Origin: Victivallales bacterium
GTDB lineage: Bacteria; Verrucomicrobiota; Lentisphaeria; Oligosphaerales; Oligosphaeraceae
Assembly (NCBI GenBank): GCA_017964325.1
Contig: JAGCSE010000061.1
Coordinates: 1 to 10,665 of the forward strand
DNA length: 10,665 bases
Reading direction: 5' to 3'
How positions within the stretch are numbered: position 1 is the stretch's first letter; the number at the start of each line of letters is the position of its first letter. The position numbers and the translations under genes were made by a program. Shown piece by piece: positions 1-6,752 of this stretch. The notes below the pieces were generated by a model. The model did no database searches and had not been told where the DNA came from. It saw only the letters and a program-made list of their open reading frames with translations.

Positions 1-147
1 ACGGGGGCCTCCGCCAAATTCGCCGGCAGCGGCGGCGCCATCATCGGCACGTATGAAGACGAAACCATGTTCGAACACCTCCGCATGGAATTGGAAGCCA
101 TCGGCTGCAATGTCCTGACCGCCCGCATCGCACTTCCACAAAACTAA
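1..147 (+). CDS. GHMP-family sugar/mevalonate-type kinase, C-terminal fragment
   Basis: Frame 1 is open from the first base to TAA at 145-147 and gives the last 48 residues of a protein whose start lies before the window. The fragment begins with [15 protein letters not shown], the glycine-rich C-terminal motif of GHMP kinases (galacturonokinase, glucuronokinase, heptose kinase and mevalonate kinase types). It is followed by a helix of the kind that closes the GHMP C-terminal domain ([14 protein letters not shown]). GHMP kinases phosphorylate small molecules such as sugars with ATP in the cytoplasm. The substrate cannot be told from this fragment; the AKFAGSGGA form is closest in my memory to sugar and uronic acid kinases. 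The protein kinase gene starts 20 nt after the stop on the same strand, so the two may be co-transcribed. Confidence 0.75.
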   Translation, partial: TGASAKFAGSGGAIIGTYEDETMFEHLRMELEAIGCNVLTARIALPQN

Positions 148-167
148 ATACTGCAACTATTTCTGAC

Positions 168-1208
168 GTGGGAAGCAATCAACAGGACAATGCCATTCTC
201 GCCGCCGGCACATTGGTCAACGGCTACCAGATCGTCCGCGAACTCGGCCGCGGCGCCATGTCCGTCGTCTATCTGGCAAGACAATTGGACATGGACCGCC
301 CTGTCGCGCTCAAAATCCTCTCGCCAGAACTCGCACAAAAAGACGAATATGTCTCGCGATTCATCAACGAGGCGCGGGCGACGGCATCGCTCTCCCATCC
401 AAACATCGTCCAGGCGATTGATGCAGGCGTCGCTCCAGGCAACATCCATTATTTCTGTATGGAATATGTTGACGGCGAATCGCTTATGCAGAAAATCCGC
501 CAAATGGGCACGATTCCCCCTGATTCCGTCCGGACATGGGCGCTGCAAATCGCCGATGCCTTGAACTACGGTTTCCAAACACGCACATTCACCCATGGCG
601 ACATAAAGCCAGAAAACATTCTCATCAACAATAAGAATCAGGCCAAACTCGCCGATTTCGGCCTTGCAAAGGTACAGGAGCATGATTTCGAGGGACATGA
701 GCTGATTCTCACACCGCTTTACGCCGCCCCCGAACTGATTCAGCGCAAGCACCATAAAGATGACTGCCGCGCAGACATTTATGCCTTTGGCGCAACGCTT
801 TACCATGCCCTTTCCGGCACGCCGCCATTCGAGGGCACGCTTGCCCAGGAAGTCATGGACAAGCAGTTGCACGAACCGCTGGAACCGCTTTCGAAACGCA
901 ATCCAGACGTGCCGCTGGCTTATTCCAATCTCATCTCCAAAATGCTTGAAAAAGACCCCGACAAGCGGTTTTCAAGCTGGTCGGACATCATCGCGGCATT
1001 GGAAAAACTTGAGCCGAAGCGTATTCCGACCTCATCCCAAGCGCAGATAGCGGAACACCGCAGCAAGACGTCGTTTCGTCCATCCGCCCTCCCCCCTGCA
1101 ATTCCCAAAAGATCCTACGCCGTGCTTTTCAGCACGCTTTTCTTTCTGCTTCTCCTCTGCCTGGTCGCCCTTTCGCTCGGCTACATCTTCGGCAAACTTA
1201 CTCATTGA
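168..1208 (+). CDS. Hanks-type Ser/Thr protein kinase with C-terminal membrane anchor
   Basis: This 346-residue protein phosphorylates Ser/Thr residues of unknown targets at the inner face of the membrane. The kinase domain spans about residues 20-280. It has the glycine loop GRGAMSVVY (27-35), the ATP lysine in VALK (K49), the C-helix glutamate E68, the catalytic loop HGDIKPEN (143-150, D145), DFG (163-165), APE (187-189), DIYAFG (203-208) and the late arginine in DPDKRF (R267). After a polar linker rich in Ser, Pro and Lys (282-316), one hydrophobic helix (about 318-340) anchors it. Only some six residues follow, so there is no extracytoplasmic sensor. The HRD arginine is replaced by glycine, making this a non-RD type that may not need activation-loop phosphorylation. 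The start is GTG at 168: no upstream in-frame start fits after the preceding stop, and later starts would cut the kinase fold. No clear Shine-Dalgarno precedes it. Confidence 0.93.
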   Translation: MGSNQQDNAILAAGTLVNGYQIVRELGRGAMSVVYLARQLDMDRPVALKILSPELAQKDEYVSRFINEARATASLSHPNIVQAIDAGVAPGNIHYFCMEYVDGESLMQKIRQMGTIPPDSVRTWALQIADALNYGFQTRTFTHGDIKPENILINNKNQAKLADFGLAKVQEHDFEGHELILTPLYAAPELIQRKHHKDDCRADIYAFGATLYHALSGTPPFEGTLAQEVMDKQLHEPLEPLSKRNPDVPLAYSNLISKMLEKDPDKRFSSWSDIIAALEKLEPKRIPTSSQAQIAEHRSKTSFRPSALPPAIPKRSYAVLFSTLFFLLLLCLVALSLGYIFGKLTH

Positions 1209-1260
1209 ACGATAATTCCTTAACGCAATCATCATCTGTGTTTAAGAAAAGCATACAGGA

Positions 1261-1287
1261 AAAATTGCAAAAATACATTGCAATTTT
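1261..1287. repeat. 10-bp inverted repeat upstream of the DUF3791 cassette
   Basis: A perfect inverted repeat has arms AAAATTGCAA (1261-1270) and TTGCAATTTT (1278-1287) around a 7-nt loop. Because TTGCAA is itself self-complementary, ATTGCAA also forms a direct repeat at 1264-1270 and 1277-1283. The site lies 53 nt after the kinase stop and 77 nt before the DUF3791 start. Two roles are possible: a weak, GC-poor terminator for the kinase gene, or an operator of the small cassette. The right arm could double as a poor -35 box (TTGCAA, 1278-1283) with a poor -10 (TATATC, 1303-1308) at 19-nt spacing. Neither role is secure. Confidence 0.4.
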
Positions 1288-1341
1288 ACATTATTCAATA
1301 GATATATCATACAGCATTTTCTGCAAAACAGGCAATCCGTT

Positions 1342-1368
1342 ATGAGAATGAACCGCAAGATGATATGA
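1342..1368 (+). other. Possible 8-codon leader ORF overlapping the DUF3791 start
   Basis: An ATG at 1342 opens a reading frame of eight codons (MRMNRKMI) ending in TGA at 1366-1368. That stop overlaps the ATG of the DUF3791 gene (1365-1367) in the ATGA arrangement seen at the two later junctions of this cassette. An AGG at 1330-1332 sits nine bases before the ATG and could be a weak ribosome binding site. The DUF3791 gene itself has no convincing Shine-Dalgarno, so translational coupling from a leader is conceivable. A frame this short also arises easily by chance. Confidence 0.2.
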
Positions 1369-1586
1369 CAAAAGAGACGAAAATATCGGAGTTCATTGCT
1401 TTCTGCATCGAAATGATGGCGGAAAAACATGACGTGTCAGGACGACAAGTTTTGGAATGCTTTGAAATGGCAGGAGTCATCAAATATCTTTCCGACGGCT
1501 ATGAGGCGTTACATTCCATGGGCAAAGAATGGCTGATAAACGACATAGAGAAGTATCTTGAAAACAGAGGGATAAGCAAGATATGA
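1365..1586 (+). CDS. DUF3791 domain protein, first gene of a DUF3791/DUF3990 cassette
   Basis: This small cytoplasmic protein of 73 residues matches the DUF3791 pattern from end to end. It has an N-terminal ISEFIAFCIEMMAEKHDVSG stretch (8-27), a central VLECFEMAGVIKYLSDGYEALHS-type helical segment and a closing GKEWLINDIEKYL (53-65). The length is usual for the family. DUF3791 genes are commonly found next to DUF3990 genes in gut bacteria, and a toxin-antitoxin or effector-partner role has been proposed from this linkage. I know of no firm biochemical function. Its TGA (1584-1586) overlaps the ATG of the DUF3990 gene (1583-1585), so the two are translationally coupled. The start is ATG 1365 because no earlier in-frame start exists nearby. 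The region is visibly AT-richer than the flanking genes, which suggests acquisition. Confidence 0.82.
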   Translation: MTKETKISEFIAFCIEMMAEKHDVSGRQVLECFEMAGVIKYLSDGYEALHSMGKEWLINDIEKYLENRGISKI

Positions 1587-2066
1587 TTCTATATCATGGA
1601 AGCATGGTAGTCGTGGAAGTGCCGCGCATCATCCCGCGGATGGATGGGCGTGGAGCTGATTTCGGCATTGGTTTCTATACGACATCTTCACACGAACAGG
1701 CGGTTCGATGGGTTCATATACGGCAGCAAAATCTCCAAGAGAAAACCATTGGGTTTGTTTCATGCTATGAAACTCCAGACAACCTGTTGTCACTTCCTGA
1801 ATTGCAGACGCGAAGCTTCAAGAATGCCAGCCGCGCTTGGCTTCGTTTTAAACAATCCGTCCTTCAATCATTCATACGACATCGTCAAAGGCCCAGTTGC
1901 CAATGACCGAGTCTATGCTACTTTATCTTTGTGGGAAGAAGGTTTCCTTGATGAAGATGAAACCATTCGTCGCCTAAAAACATTCAAGTTGGTTGACCAA
2001 ATTCTGTTCCATACGGATAAGTCCTTATCGTATTTGCATTTCCAGAAAGCGGAGGCAATACAATGA
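1583..2066 (+). pseudogene. DUF3990 (ADP-ribosyltransferase-like) gene broken by a frameshift
   Basis: The N-terminal part starts at ATG 1583 and shows the DUF3990 signature: ILYHGSMVVVEVPRI, then DFGIGFYTTSSHEQAVRW. These resemble the histidine and Y-x-T-S motifs of ADP-ribosyltransferase folds. This frame runs into an unrelated tail and stops at 1904-1906 (107 residues). The rest of the family sequence continues in the frame one base later: FVLNNPSFNHSYDIVKGPVANDRVYATL, then DETIRRLKTFKLVDQILFHTDKSLSYL, ending at TGA 2064-2066. The W-L before and F-V-x-N after are adjacent in intact relatives, which places the net +1 change (or -2, or -5) at about 1838-1850. Joined, the product is about 160 residues, the normal family length. 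The break removes the conserved C-terminal half, so the product is probably inactive. A sequencing or assembly error is the main alternative. Both ends keep ATGA overlaps with the neighbouring genes. Confidence 0.85.
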
Positions 2067-2296
2067 AACTCCCCAGAATTACACAACAGAATTTCCGCAT
2101 ATTGCTTCCAGGAAAAATCGCCAAGGCATCTGCGATGATTGCCGACTATTGCCATTGCACGGAAATCGAAGCGTTAATGAGATTCTACCGTTCCAAGACA
2201 TACGCAAGTCTTGAAAAGGAAGCCACTAAATTCTGGTGGATGAGTGCCTTGCAACTTTTTAGGGAATACCAGTACGAAATTAACGAAGCCAATTGA
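2063..2296 (+). CDS. Small DUF3791-like protein, third gene of the cassette
   Basis: This is a predicted cytoplasmic protein of 77 residues with no membrane segment or signal peptide. It has an N-terminal helical part (KIAKASAMIADYCHCTEIEALMRFY, 18-42) followed by SKTYASLEKEATKFWWMSALQLF. The pattern F-Y-x-S-x-T-Y-x-x-L-E-x-E-x-T-K-x-W is one I associate with small partner proteins next to DUF3990 genes, related to DUF3791 in a loose way. Its ATG at 2063 overlaps the TGA of the DUF3990 frame (2064-2066), so it would be translated by coupling to the DUF3990 C-terminal frame. The frameshift in that gene would then reduce its expression, because ribosomes ending at 1906 stop 157 nt short. A role as antidote, chaperone or partner of the DUF3990 enzyme is inferred from position only. 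Confidence 0.7.
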   Translation: MKLPRITQQNFRILLPGKIAKASAMIADYCHCTEIEALMRFYRSKTYASLEKEATKFWWMSALQLFREYQYEINEAN

Positions 2297-2303
2297 GGAA
2301 AGC

Positions 2304-2316
2304 CGCACTCCGTGCG
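2304..2316. repeat. Small GC-rich hairpin between convergent genes
   Basis: CGCAC and GTGCG form a perfect 5-bp stem with a 3-nt loop, eight bases after the stop of the small cassette gene and 33 bases beyond the stop of the opposite-strand glycosidase-like gene. No T-run follows on either strand, so it is not a standard intrinsic terminator. It may still mark the boundary of the two convergent transcripts. Confidence 0.25.
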
Positions 2317-2349
2317 ACCAATTGCACAATGCGCAAACATCGTCGAATG

Positions 2350-4245
2350 TCACAGATGTTCCGCCGCATCGTAGAGCATGGAAATCAGTCGGCCCGAAGC
2401 GGAGGCGTTGGGACTCCATGGCATATACCACGGATTGGTTGTCATATACCGTTCGCAGAGATAGGCTTCCGCCGTTGACGTGAAGCGGATGAAGGCCGCA
2501 AGGACTTGCCGTGCAAGATCATCGCGACCTGCCCGTCGCCATGCGAAATACCATTGGTTTTCCACAAGACCGACATACCAGATGTCGCCGCTCTTATGGG
2601 AATAAAGGCCGTTTTCGTGCGCAACGCCTCGACGAATCTGCCCGCGACGAATGCGAATAAGTTCGTCTTCATTCGTGACGAATCCCGCGTCAAGAAGCCT
2701 GCCGACATGGAGCTGGAAGAAATTCCGCTTGTTCAATTCGGCATCAGCCTTGCCATCGTGGGAAATTGGAATGACAAGTTCATCATCGCCTTGGCTGGCG
2801 GCACGGACGTTGTCGAGAATGGCCATGAGAATACGGCGATAATCATCTGCGGCGGCGCGAATTTCTTCAGCACGAGAATCGCCGAAATGGCTTGCCGCCT
2901 GCGCAAGCAGGTCGAAAGCCATCCAATTGCGAATGTCCGTATAGACCCAACTGCGGAAACTGAGCGGGTCTTCGTCCGTCGAGCGCATAGGCGGGAAAAG
3001 GCCTTCGCCGTCCCGCATTGAGCCTATCCATTGGAATCCCTTGTAGGCTGCATCCGCGTATTTCCGCCAGCAACTGACCGCATCCGTAAGCAGGCAATGA
3101 CGTGCGAAAATAACGATGATGCTCGCTGTATCGCTGGCCCAGTGGTTGCGGAAAGGCCCCGCCTCCCCCGTTGGCTTCTGGCATTTCGTAAAGAAGAAAT
3201 CAATGATTCGCTCCACATAATCATGGAAGCCAAGCAAATCGAGGCCGTGCGCGTATGGCCATACTTCTCCAGGCCAAACGCAGCGCTGAAGGCCGCCTTG
3301 ACGTGGAATGATGAAATCCCGTCCATCATCAGGAAATGCAAGGCATTGAAGCATTTGCACGGCTTGATGCCTGACGAAGCACGCCATTGGCGCGTCATCG
3401 GTGATCCGTTGCGGCATAGTCAGCCTCGCAAGTTCCTTCGCCCAACCTGCACGCATTTCCGCCATGGCCGCATCATACCCCGCACATTCCCGAACACCTT
3501 TGCCGATCGCGAAATCAAACGTCCGTTCGCTGTTCGGTGGAACGACAAGCCTAAACCGACAGGCCCCCTTTTCGGCGTCCCACTTTACCTCCACATCGGA
3601 GAGCGGTTCGACAAAACGGTCATTTGAACGGATGACACCGCCATACATAAGCCAATCATCCGCAGGGAGTTTGAGCCAATCCTCCAACTTTGGGTCATAG
3701 ACTTTATAGATGTCTGGTGCGCCAAAGACAAGACGATCCTCCTTCGCTGCACGGATGAAAAGTGCGAAATCGCGGAAAATTTCTGCCGTGCTGTTGTTTT
3801 TCACTGTGAGCCGTGCGTATGCGGTCGGTTTACGAACAACTGGCGCACAGGCGGTAAGCGTGATTTCGACGTTGCCGTCCAACCACGTCTGACTATGTTC
3901 GGGCAGACCGTCCTCCGAAAGGTTCAGCCTTGCGGCTTTGAAATCAAACGGCTTGTCATCTGCTCCGACGAGCCACACGGCGTGCGAAGCGACATGGCGG
4001 TAGCGGAACGACCAGTCATCAAGATGATGGACATCCCCATAGAGAATCTTCCCTTCGCGAAAGAACACCAGAAGCCGTTCAGCAAGAGGGCCTTGCAGAT
4101 AACGTCGCGTCGTCTTCGGCCGCCGCCACATCCCCGTGCGCTCCGCCTCCAAATCCGCCTCCAAGTTAGATAAGAAAGATGACAATTCCACAAAATGATT
4201 GGGCTTTCCAAGCTCAGATTCTCTATAGAAGAACATATTTTTCAC
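2350..4245 (-). CDS. (alpha/alpha)6-barrel glycosidase-like protein, family unassigned
   Basis: This 631-residue protein has the two-domain build of six-hairpin glycosidases. An N-terminal beta-sandwich covers about residues 45-245 and an all-helical (alpha/alpha)6 barrel about 280-630. Conserved-looking stretches rich in aromatic and charged residues face the expected cleft: RQGGLQRCVWPGEVWPYAHG (315-334, E327), SMRDGEGLFPP (409-419, D412, E414), RSTDEDP (421-427), WYVGLVENQWYFAW (556-569) and CERYMTTNPWYMPW (597-610). E327, D412, E414 and E425 are acid candidates, but I cannot name the catalytic pair or the CAZy family. GH78-, GH63- and GH95-like enzymes share the fold. There is no signal peptide, so it probably acts in the cytoplasm on imported glycosides. 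The start is GTG 4245 or ATG 4236 (GGGTG sits four bases before the latter). It lies 149 nt after the GH20-type gene but has its own strong promoter with an operator-like palindrome. Confidence 0.75.
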   Translation of the reverse strand: MKNMFFYRESELGKPNHFVELSSFLSNLEADLEAERTGMWRRPKTTRRYLQGPLAERLLVFFREGKILYGDVHHLDDWSFRYRHVASHAVWLVGADDKPFDFKAARLNLSEDGLPEHSQTWLDGNVEITLTACAPVVRKPTAYARLTVKNNSTAEIFRDFALFIRAAKEDRLVFGAPDIYKVYDPKLEDWLKLPADDWLMYGGVIRSNDRFVEPLSDVEVKWDAEKGACRFRLVVPPNSERTFDFAIGKGVRECAGYDAAMAEMRAGWAKELARLTMPQRITDDAPMACFVRHQAVQMLQCLAFPDDGRDFIIPRQGGLQRCVWPGEVWPYAHGLDLLGFHDYVERIIDFFFTKCQKPTGEAGPFRNHWASDTASIIVIFARHCLLTDAVSCWRKYADAAYKGFQWIGSMRDGEGLFPPMRSTDEDPLSFRSWVYTDIRNWMAFDLLAQAASHFGDSRAEEIRAAADDYRRILMAILDNVRAASQGDDELVIPISHDGKADAELNKRNFFQLHVGRLLDAGFVTNEDELIRIRRGQIRRGVAHENGLYSHKSGDIWYVGLVENQWYFAWRRAGRDDLARQVLAAFIRFTSTAEAYLCERYMTTNPWYMPWSPNASASGRLISMLYDAAEHL

Positions 4246-4250
4246 CCAAT

Positions 4251-4287
4251 TAATTAACTTTGAAGTATATTACTTGAAAGTTAATTA
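4251..4287. promoter_or_regulatory. 37-bp near-perfect palindrome, probable repressor operator
   Basis: Two 17-bp arms (4251-4267 and 4271-4287) around a 3-nt centre pair at 16 of 17 positions; the only mismatch is G4262 against G4276. The core of each half is an ACTT...AAGT-like sequence flanked by TTAATT. The element overlaps the -10 box of the promoter reading left and covers the expected start point near 4277. It ends six bases before the GTG of the glycosidase-like gene. This geometry fits a dimeric repressor (LacI- or GntR-like) that blocks initiation. A hairpin in the short leader that hides the start region is an alternative. The regulator is not in this window. Confidence 0.65.
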
Positions 4288-4311
4288 TACGTGACAAGAA
4301 GAAAATGTCAA
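4284..4311 (-). promoter_or_regulatory. Consensus sigma70-type promoter of the (alpha/alpha)6 gene
   Basis: On the minus strand TTGACA (plus positions 4306-4311) and TATAAT (4284-4289) are both perfect consensus hexamers, separated by 16 bases. Initiation would fall near 4277, leaving a leader of about 32 nt before the GTG at 4245. Full consensus in both boxes implies a strong basal promoter, which would make repression by the overlapping palindrome worthwhile. It also means that the gene need not depend on read-through from the GH20-type gene upstream. Confidence 0.7.
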
Positions 4312-4359
4312 ATGAAAAAGAACTTGCAAACAATAGAAGGCTTTTCTAGATTGACAGAA

Positions 4360-4377
4360 TTCCAGCCAAGCCTGGAA
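4360..4377. repeat. 6-bp inverted repeat after the GH20-type gene
   Basis: TTCCAG (4360-4365) and CTGGAA (4372-4377) form a perfect 6-bp stem with a 6-nt loop, 18 bases beyond the stop of the GH20-type gene. On the minus strand it is not followed by a T-run, so it is at best a weak terminator or an RNA-stabilising hairpin. Confidence 0.25.
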
Positions 4378-4394
4378 AAACTGTATAAAATATT

Positions 4395-6752
4395 TTATCC
4401 GCATTTCAGTCCTTTCACACCATACACGACTACGCCGCTCTTGGCGTTTTCCGCAGGTATGTAGCGGAGGCGGACAATCTTCTTGCCTTTCACGGGATTC
4501 AGCCATTCGAAGTGGTAGATGGTTACGATACGACCGTCCCGCAGGCGGCTCTCCGTCGTATCCGCAAAGTACGTGCCGATGTAGCCGTTGTGGCGATAAT
4601 ATGGCTGCGGTTGCGGCTGTCCTTGGCGGCGGTTCCAATAGCCGATGTTGCCGCCATAGAGGACGGGTATGATTTCCGAAGAACCATCATCGAACATCAC
4701 GTGGTAGGCGCCGATTTCCTCCAGCGCAACCCACGGCATACGAGTCATTTCCCGCTGCGCCGCATGGCTGATGACAAGACTGTTAAAACAACCGTTCACC
4801 ATGATGTCCAAGCCAGTCTTGTCCATTTCCGGATCAGCGGCCTTCGATGCGGAATAGAGTACAGTCTCTTGATGTGCAATTGCTTGCGATGGCGATTTTC
4901 GGCTTCCGAGCTGGTCGCGCAACGGCGGAATCAACTGGCGGATGATGCGGTCGTAACTGTAGCGCAACGCTTCGCGATAAGTGTCCGTCCACAGCATTTC
5001 TGCCGTATAGAACAAGTCATAGATTTTTCCTTCACGACCAAGCACTTCTTCGCTGACGCGTGTCCAGAACGACAGTTCGCCGCCGTGAATATGCTGATTC
5101 TGCACACGCTTTTCGAAGCGCGGAAAATGGCTGGAATAGAGGTTGCCGATGAGCACGGGGAAGCCTTTCTCCGTCAGATTCTCCTCAATATCCTTCCCAA
5201 GATGGAAATACCAGATGAAATCCATCATGACGATGTCCTTCGGAAGCCTGTCGATCGCAGGCACTGTCTTGTAGGAGCTGGCGGACTGCAGCATATCGCT
5301 CCAAATCATCATTTTAAGCCCTTTTGCCGCCAGATGGTCGTGGATGCGCATGACATCGTTGTAGTACAAATCAGCGGGATTCTTTTCACGGCAGACGGGG
5401 CAGACGCCGATTTGATAGACTTCGTCATGGCCTGCGTGGACATATTTCGTCGGCTTCGCGACTTCGATGATTTCGTCCATCAGATCGAACAGGATTTTGT
5501 ATGACTTCTCGTTGGACGGGCAGTAGCAATGGGCGTAGAATTTGCCAGTGTTCGCGTCTGCAAACCGTTGGTCAACAGCAGTTTCAATTGCGTCTTCACG
5601 TTCGGCGATATCTGGATGCGCAATGGTCATGAACTGCACGTGGCCAAGGCTCTGGACTTCAGGGATCACGTCGATGCCAAACGAGCGGATGTAGTCGATG
5701 TAGTCCGCCACATCCGCTTTTTCGACGATGCCGTCGCCACCGACTTCACCATGCGGGAAGCCAGGCCATTTGCCCTCCCGCGCCATCCGCTTGGCATTGA
5801 GAACCGCCTCCGTGATTTCAGGATGCGAATCGAACCGCATACCGCCCGCAAATTCCAATATAACCGTATTATAGCCCAACGGTGAAATAAGATATTTGAT
5901 GAGCCGTTTTGCGAAATCAAACTGGTCAGGCGGCGGCAGGAAAATGTGGACTCCGCGGAAGTTGAATCGCGGCGCATCCTCAACGGTTCCAAGTTGGAAC
6001 GCATTGCCGCGTAAAGTCTTGAGCAGCGTCTCCACGGCGATGACGAATCCGCGCAAATCGGCGGCTTCAATGTCGATGCCGTCTTCCGCAACCATCAGCC
6101 GATAGCCATTCTCCACTATGGCGGCATTTTGGTGGAAACGGATAGTGCCGTCTGTCTTTTCGGACAACGCATATCCTGTCGCTTTCAGCAGTTTTTCAGC
6201 CAAAATCTCGCCTGCGCGACGGCCTTCGGAACCGTCGGCTTGATAGCCGTTAAATGACGTAACAGCAATGGTTTTATTGCATAATGACGATTTTGCAGGC
6301 GTTGGATAGAGCGGCAGTTCGTCGCCATACGCGCCGAAGAAATCCAACTCGGATAGACCGATGTCGGAGAACGGCGCGTCAATCACGATGCGACAGGCCC
6401 GCAACGTCGTGGCGACGATTAATGAAATCTCATGGTCAGTGATTTTCTTGCCTGTTTCGGCGGCATGGACGGCGAGGAGCTGCCCGTCCTTTTCATCATA
6501 AACAGAAATTTTCTCCGCCTGGCAGACGGCGGGCAGGACAAGGCGGATGCTGTCGAGAAAACACGTCTCGGAAAATGTGAACGAAAACGCCAATCCGGAC
6601 AAATAGAGCTGCGACCAACGGACAAGCAGCTCTTTGCCCTCCAGCGGATTTCCCGCCGCAGCGATGGCGGGAACATCCTTTGTTCCTTCCTTGTGGATTG
6701 TGTATGAGACAGTTACAGGAGATTTAGCATCGTTCAGTTTTCCAAGGTACAT
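4395..6752 (-). CDS. GH20-type beta-N-acetylhexosaminidase-like glycosidase
   Basis: GH20 enzymes remove terminal beta-linked N-acetylhexosamine by substrate-assisted catalysis. This 785-residue protein has a beta-sandwich of discoidin or carbohydrate-binding type (about 40-140), the GH20 N-terminal domain (about 160-250), a TIM barrel (about 263-600) and a C-terminal beta domain. Barrel motifs are RGVHIF (266-271, the RG-x-H element), IPEVQSLGHVQF (363-374) and HAGHDEV (439-445), which carries the catalytic Asp-Glu pair D443-E444. Late aromatic residues in FIWYFH and LSFWTR fit the sugar pocket. Four cysteines near the active site (C409 and C411 in HCYCPSN, C451 and C454 in CPVC) look like a metal site, which not all family members have. 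The N-terminus has no signal peptide, so cytoplasmic action is likely. The ATG at 6752 is preceded by a purine-rich AAGGAAAGAG on the minus strand. The exact substrate could differ from GlcNAc/GalNAc, as this is a divergent branch. Confidence 0.85.
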   Translation of the reverse strand: MYLGKLNDAKSPVTVSYTIHKEGTKDVPAIAAAGNPLEGKELLVRWSQLYLSGLAFSFTFSETCFLDSIRLVLPAVCQAEKISVYDEKDGQLLAVHAAETGKKITDHEISLIVATTLRACRIVIDAPFSDIGLSELDFFGAYGDELPLYPTPAKSSLCNKTIAVTSFNGYQADGSEGRRAGEILAEKLLKATGYALSEKTDGTIRFHQNAAIVENGYRLMVAEDGIDIEAADLRGFVIAVETLLKTLRGNAFQLGTVEDAPRFNFRGVHIFLPPPDQFDFAKRLIKYLISPLGYNTVILEFAGGMRFDSHPEITEAVLNAKRMAREGKWPGFPHGEVGGDGIVEKADVADYIDYIRSFGIDVIPEVQSLGHVQFMTIAHPDIAEREDAIETAVDQRFADANTGKFYAHCYCPSNEKSYKILFDLMDEIIEVAKPTKYVHAGHDEVYQIGVCPVCREKNPADLYYNDVMRIHDHLAAKGLKMMIWSDMLQSASSYKTVPAIDRLPKDIVMMDFIWYFHLGKDIEENLTEKGFPVLIGNLYSSHFPRFEKRVQNQHIHGGELSFWTRVSEEVLGREGKIYDLFYTAEMLWTDTYREALRYSYDRIIRQLIPPLRDQLGSRKSPSQAIAHQETVLYSASKAADPEMDKTGLDIMVNGCFNSLVISHAAQREMTRMPWVALEEIGAYHVMFDDGSSEIIPVLYGGNIGYWNRRQGQPQPQPYYRHNGYIGTYFADTTESRLRDGRIVTIYHFEWLNPVKGKKIVRLRYIPAENAKSGVVVYGVKGLKCG

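Noticed and set aside
144..872. Open frame on the minus strand (242 codons) opposite the protein kinase gene
   Set aside because: It overlaps the whole N-terminal half of a well-supported kinase, and its translation shows no recognisable domain.
1847..1853. TTTAAAC, a classic -1 slippery heptamer, at the DUF3990 frameshift
   Set aside because: Its zero frame (TTA AAC) is the downstream frame, so a -1 slip would lead from the C-terminal frame back into the N-terminal one. The gene needs the opposite change, so programmed frameshifting by this site does not explain the break.
2506..3627. Overlapping plus-strand open frames inside the (alpha/alpha)6 gene
   Set aside because: They are antisense shadows. 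Only the minus-strand frame gives a continuous, fold-like protein of 631 residues.
4512..5504. Long open frame on the plus strand (330 codons) opposite the GH20-type gene
   Set aside because: It lies wholly antisense to a gene with clear catalytic motifs, and its translation has no family-like pattern. It is a by-product of the codon bias of the real gene.
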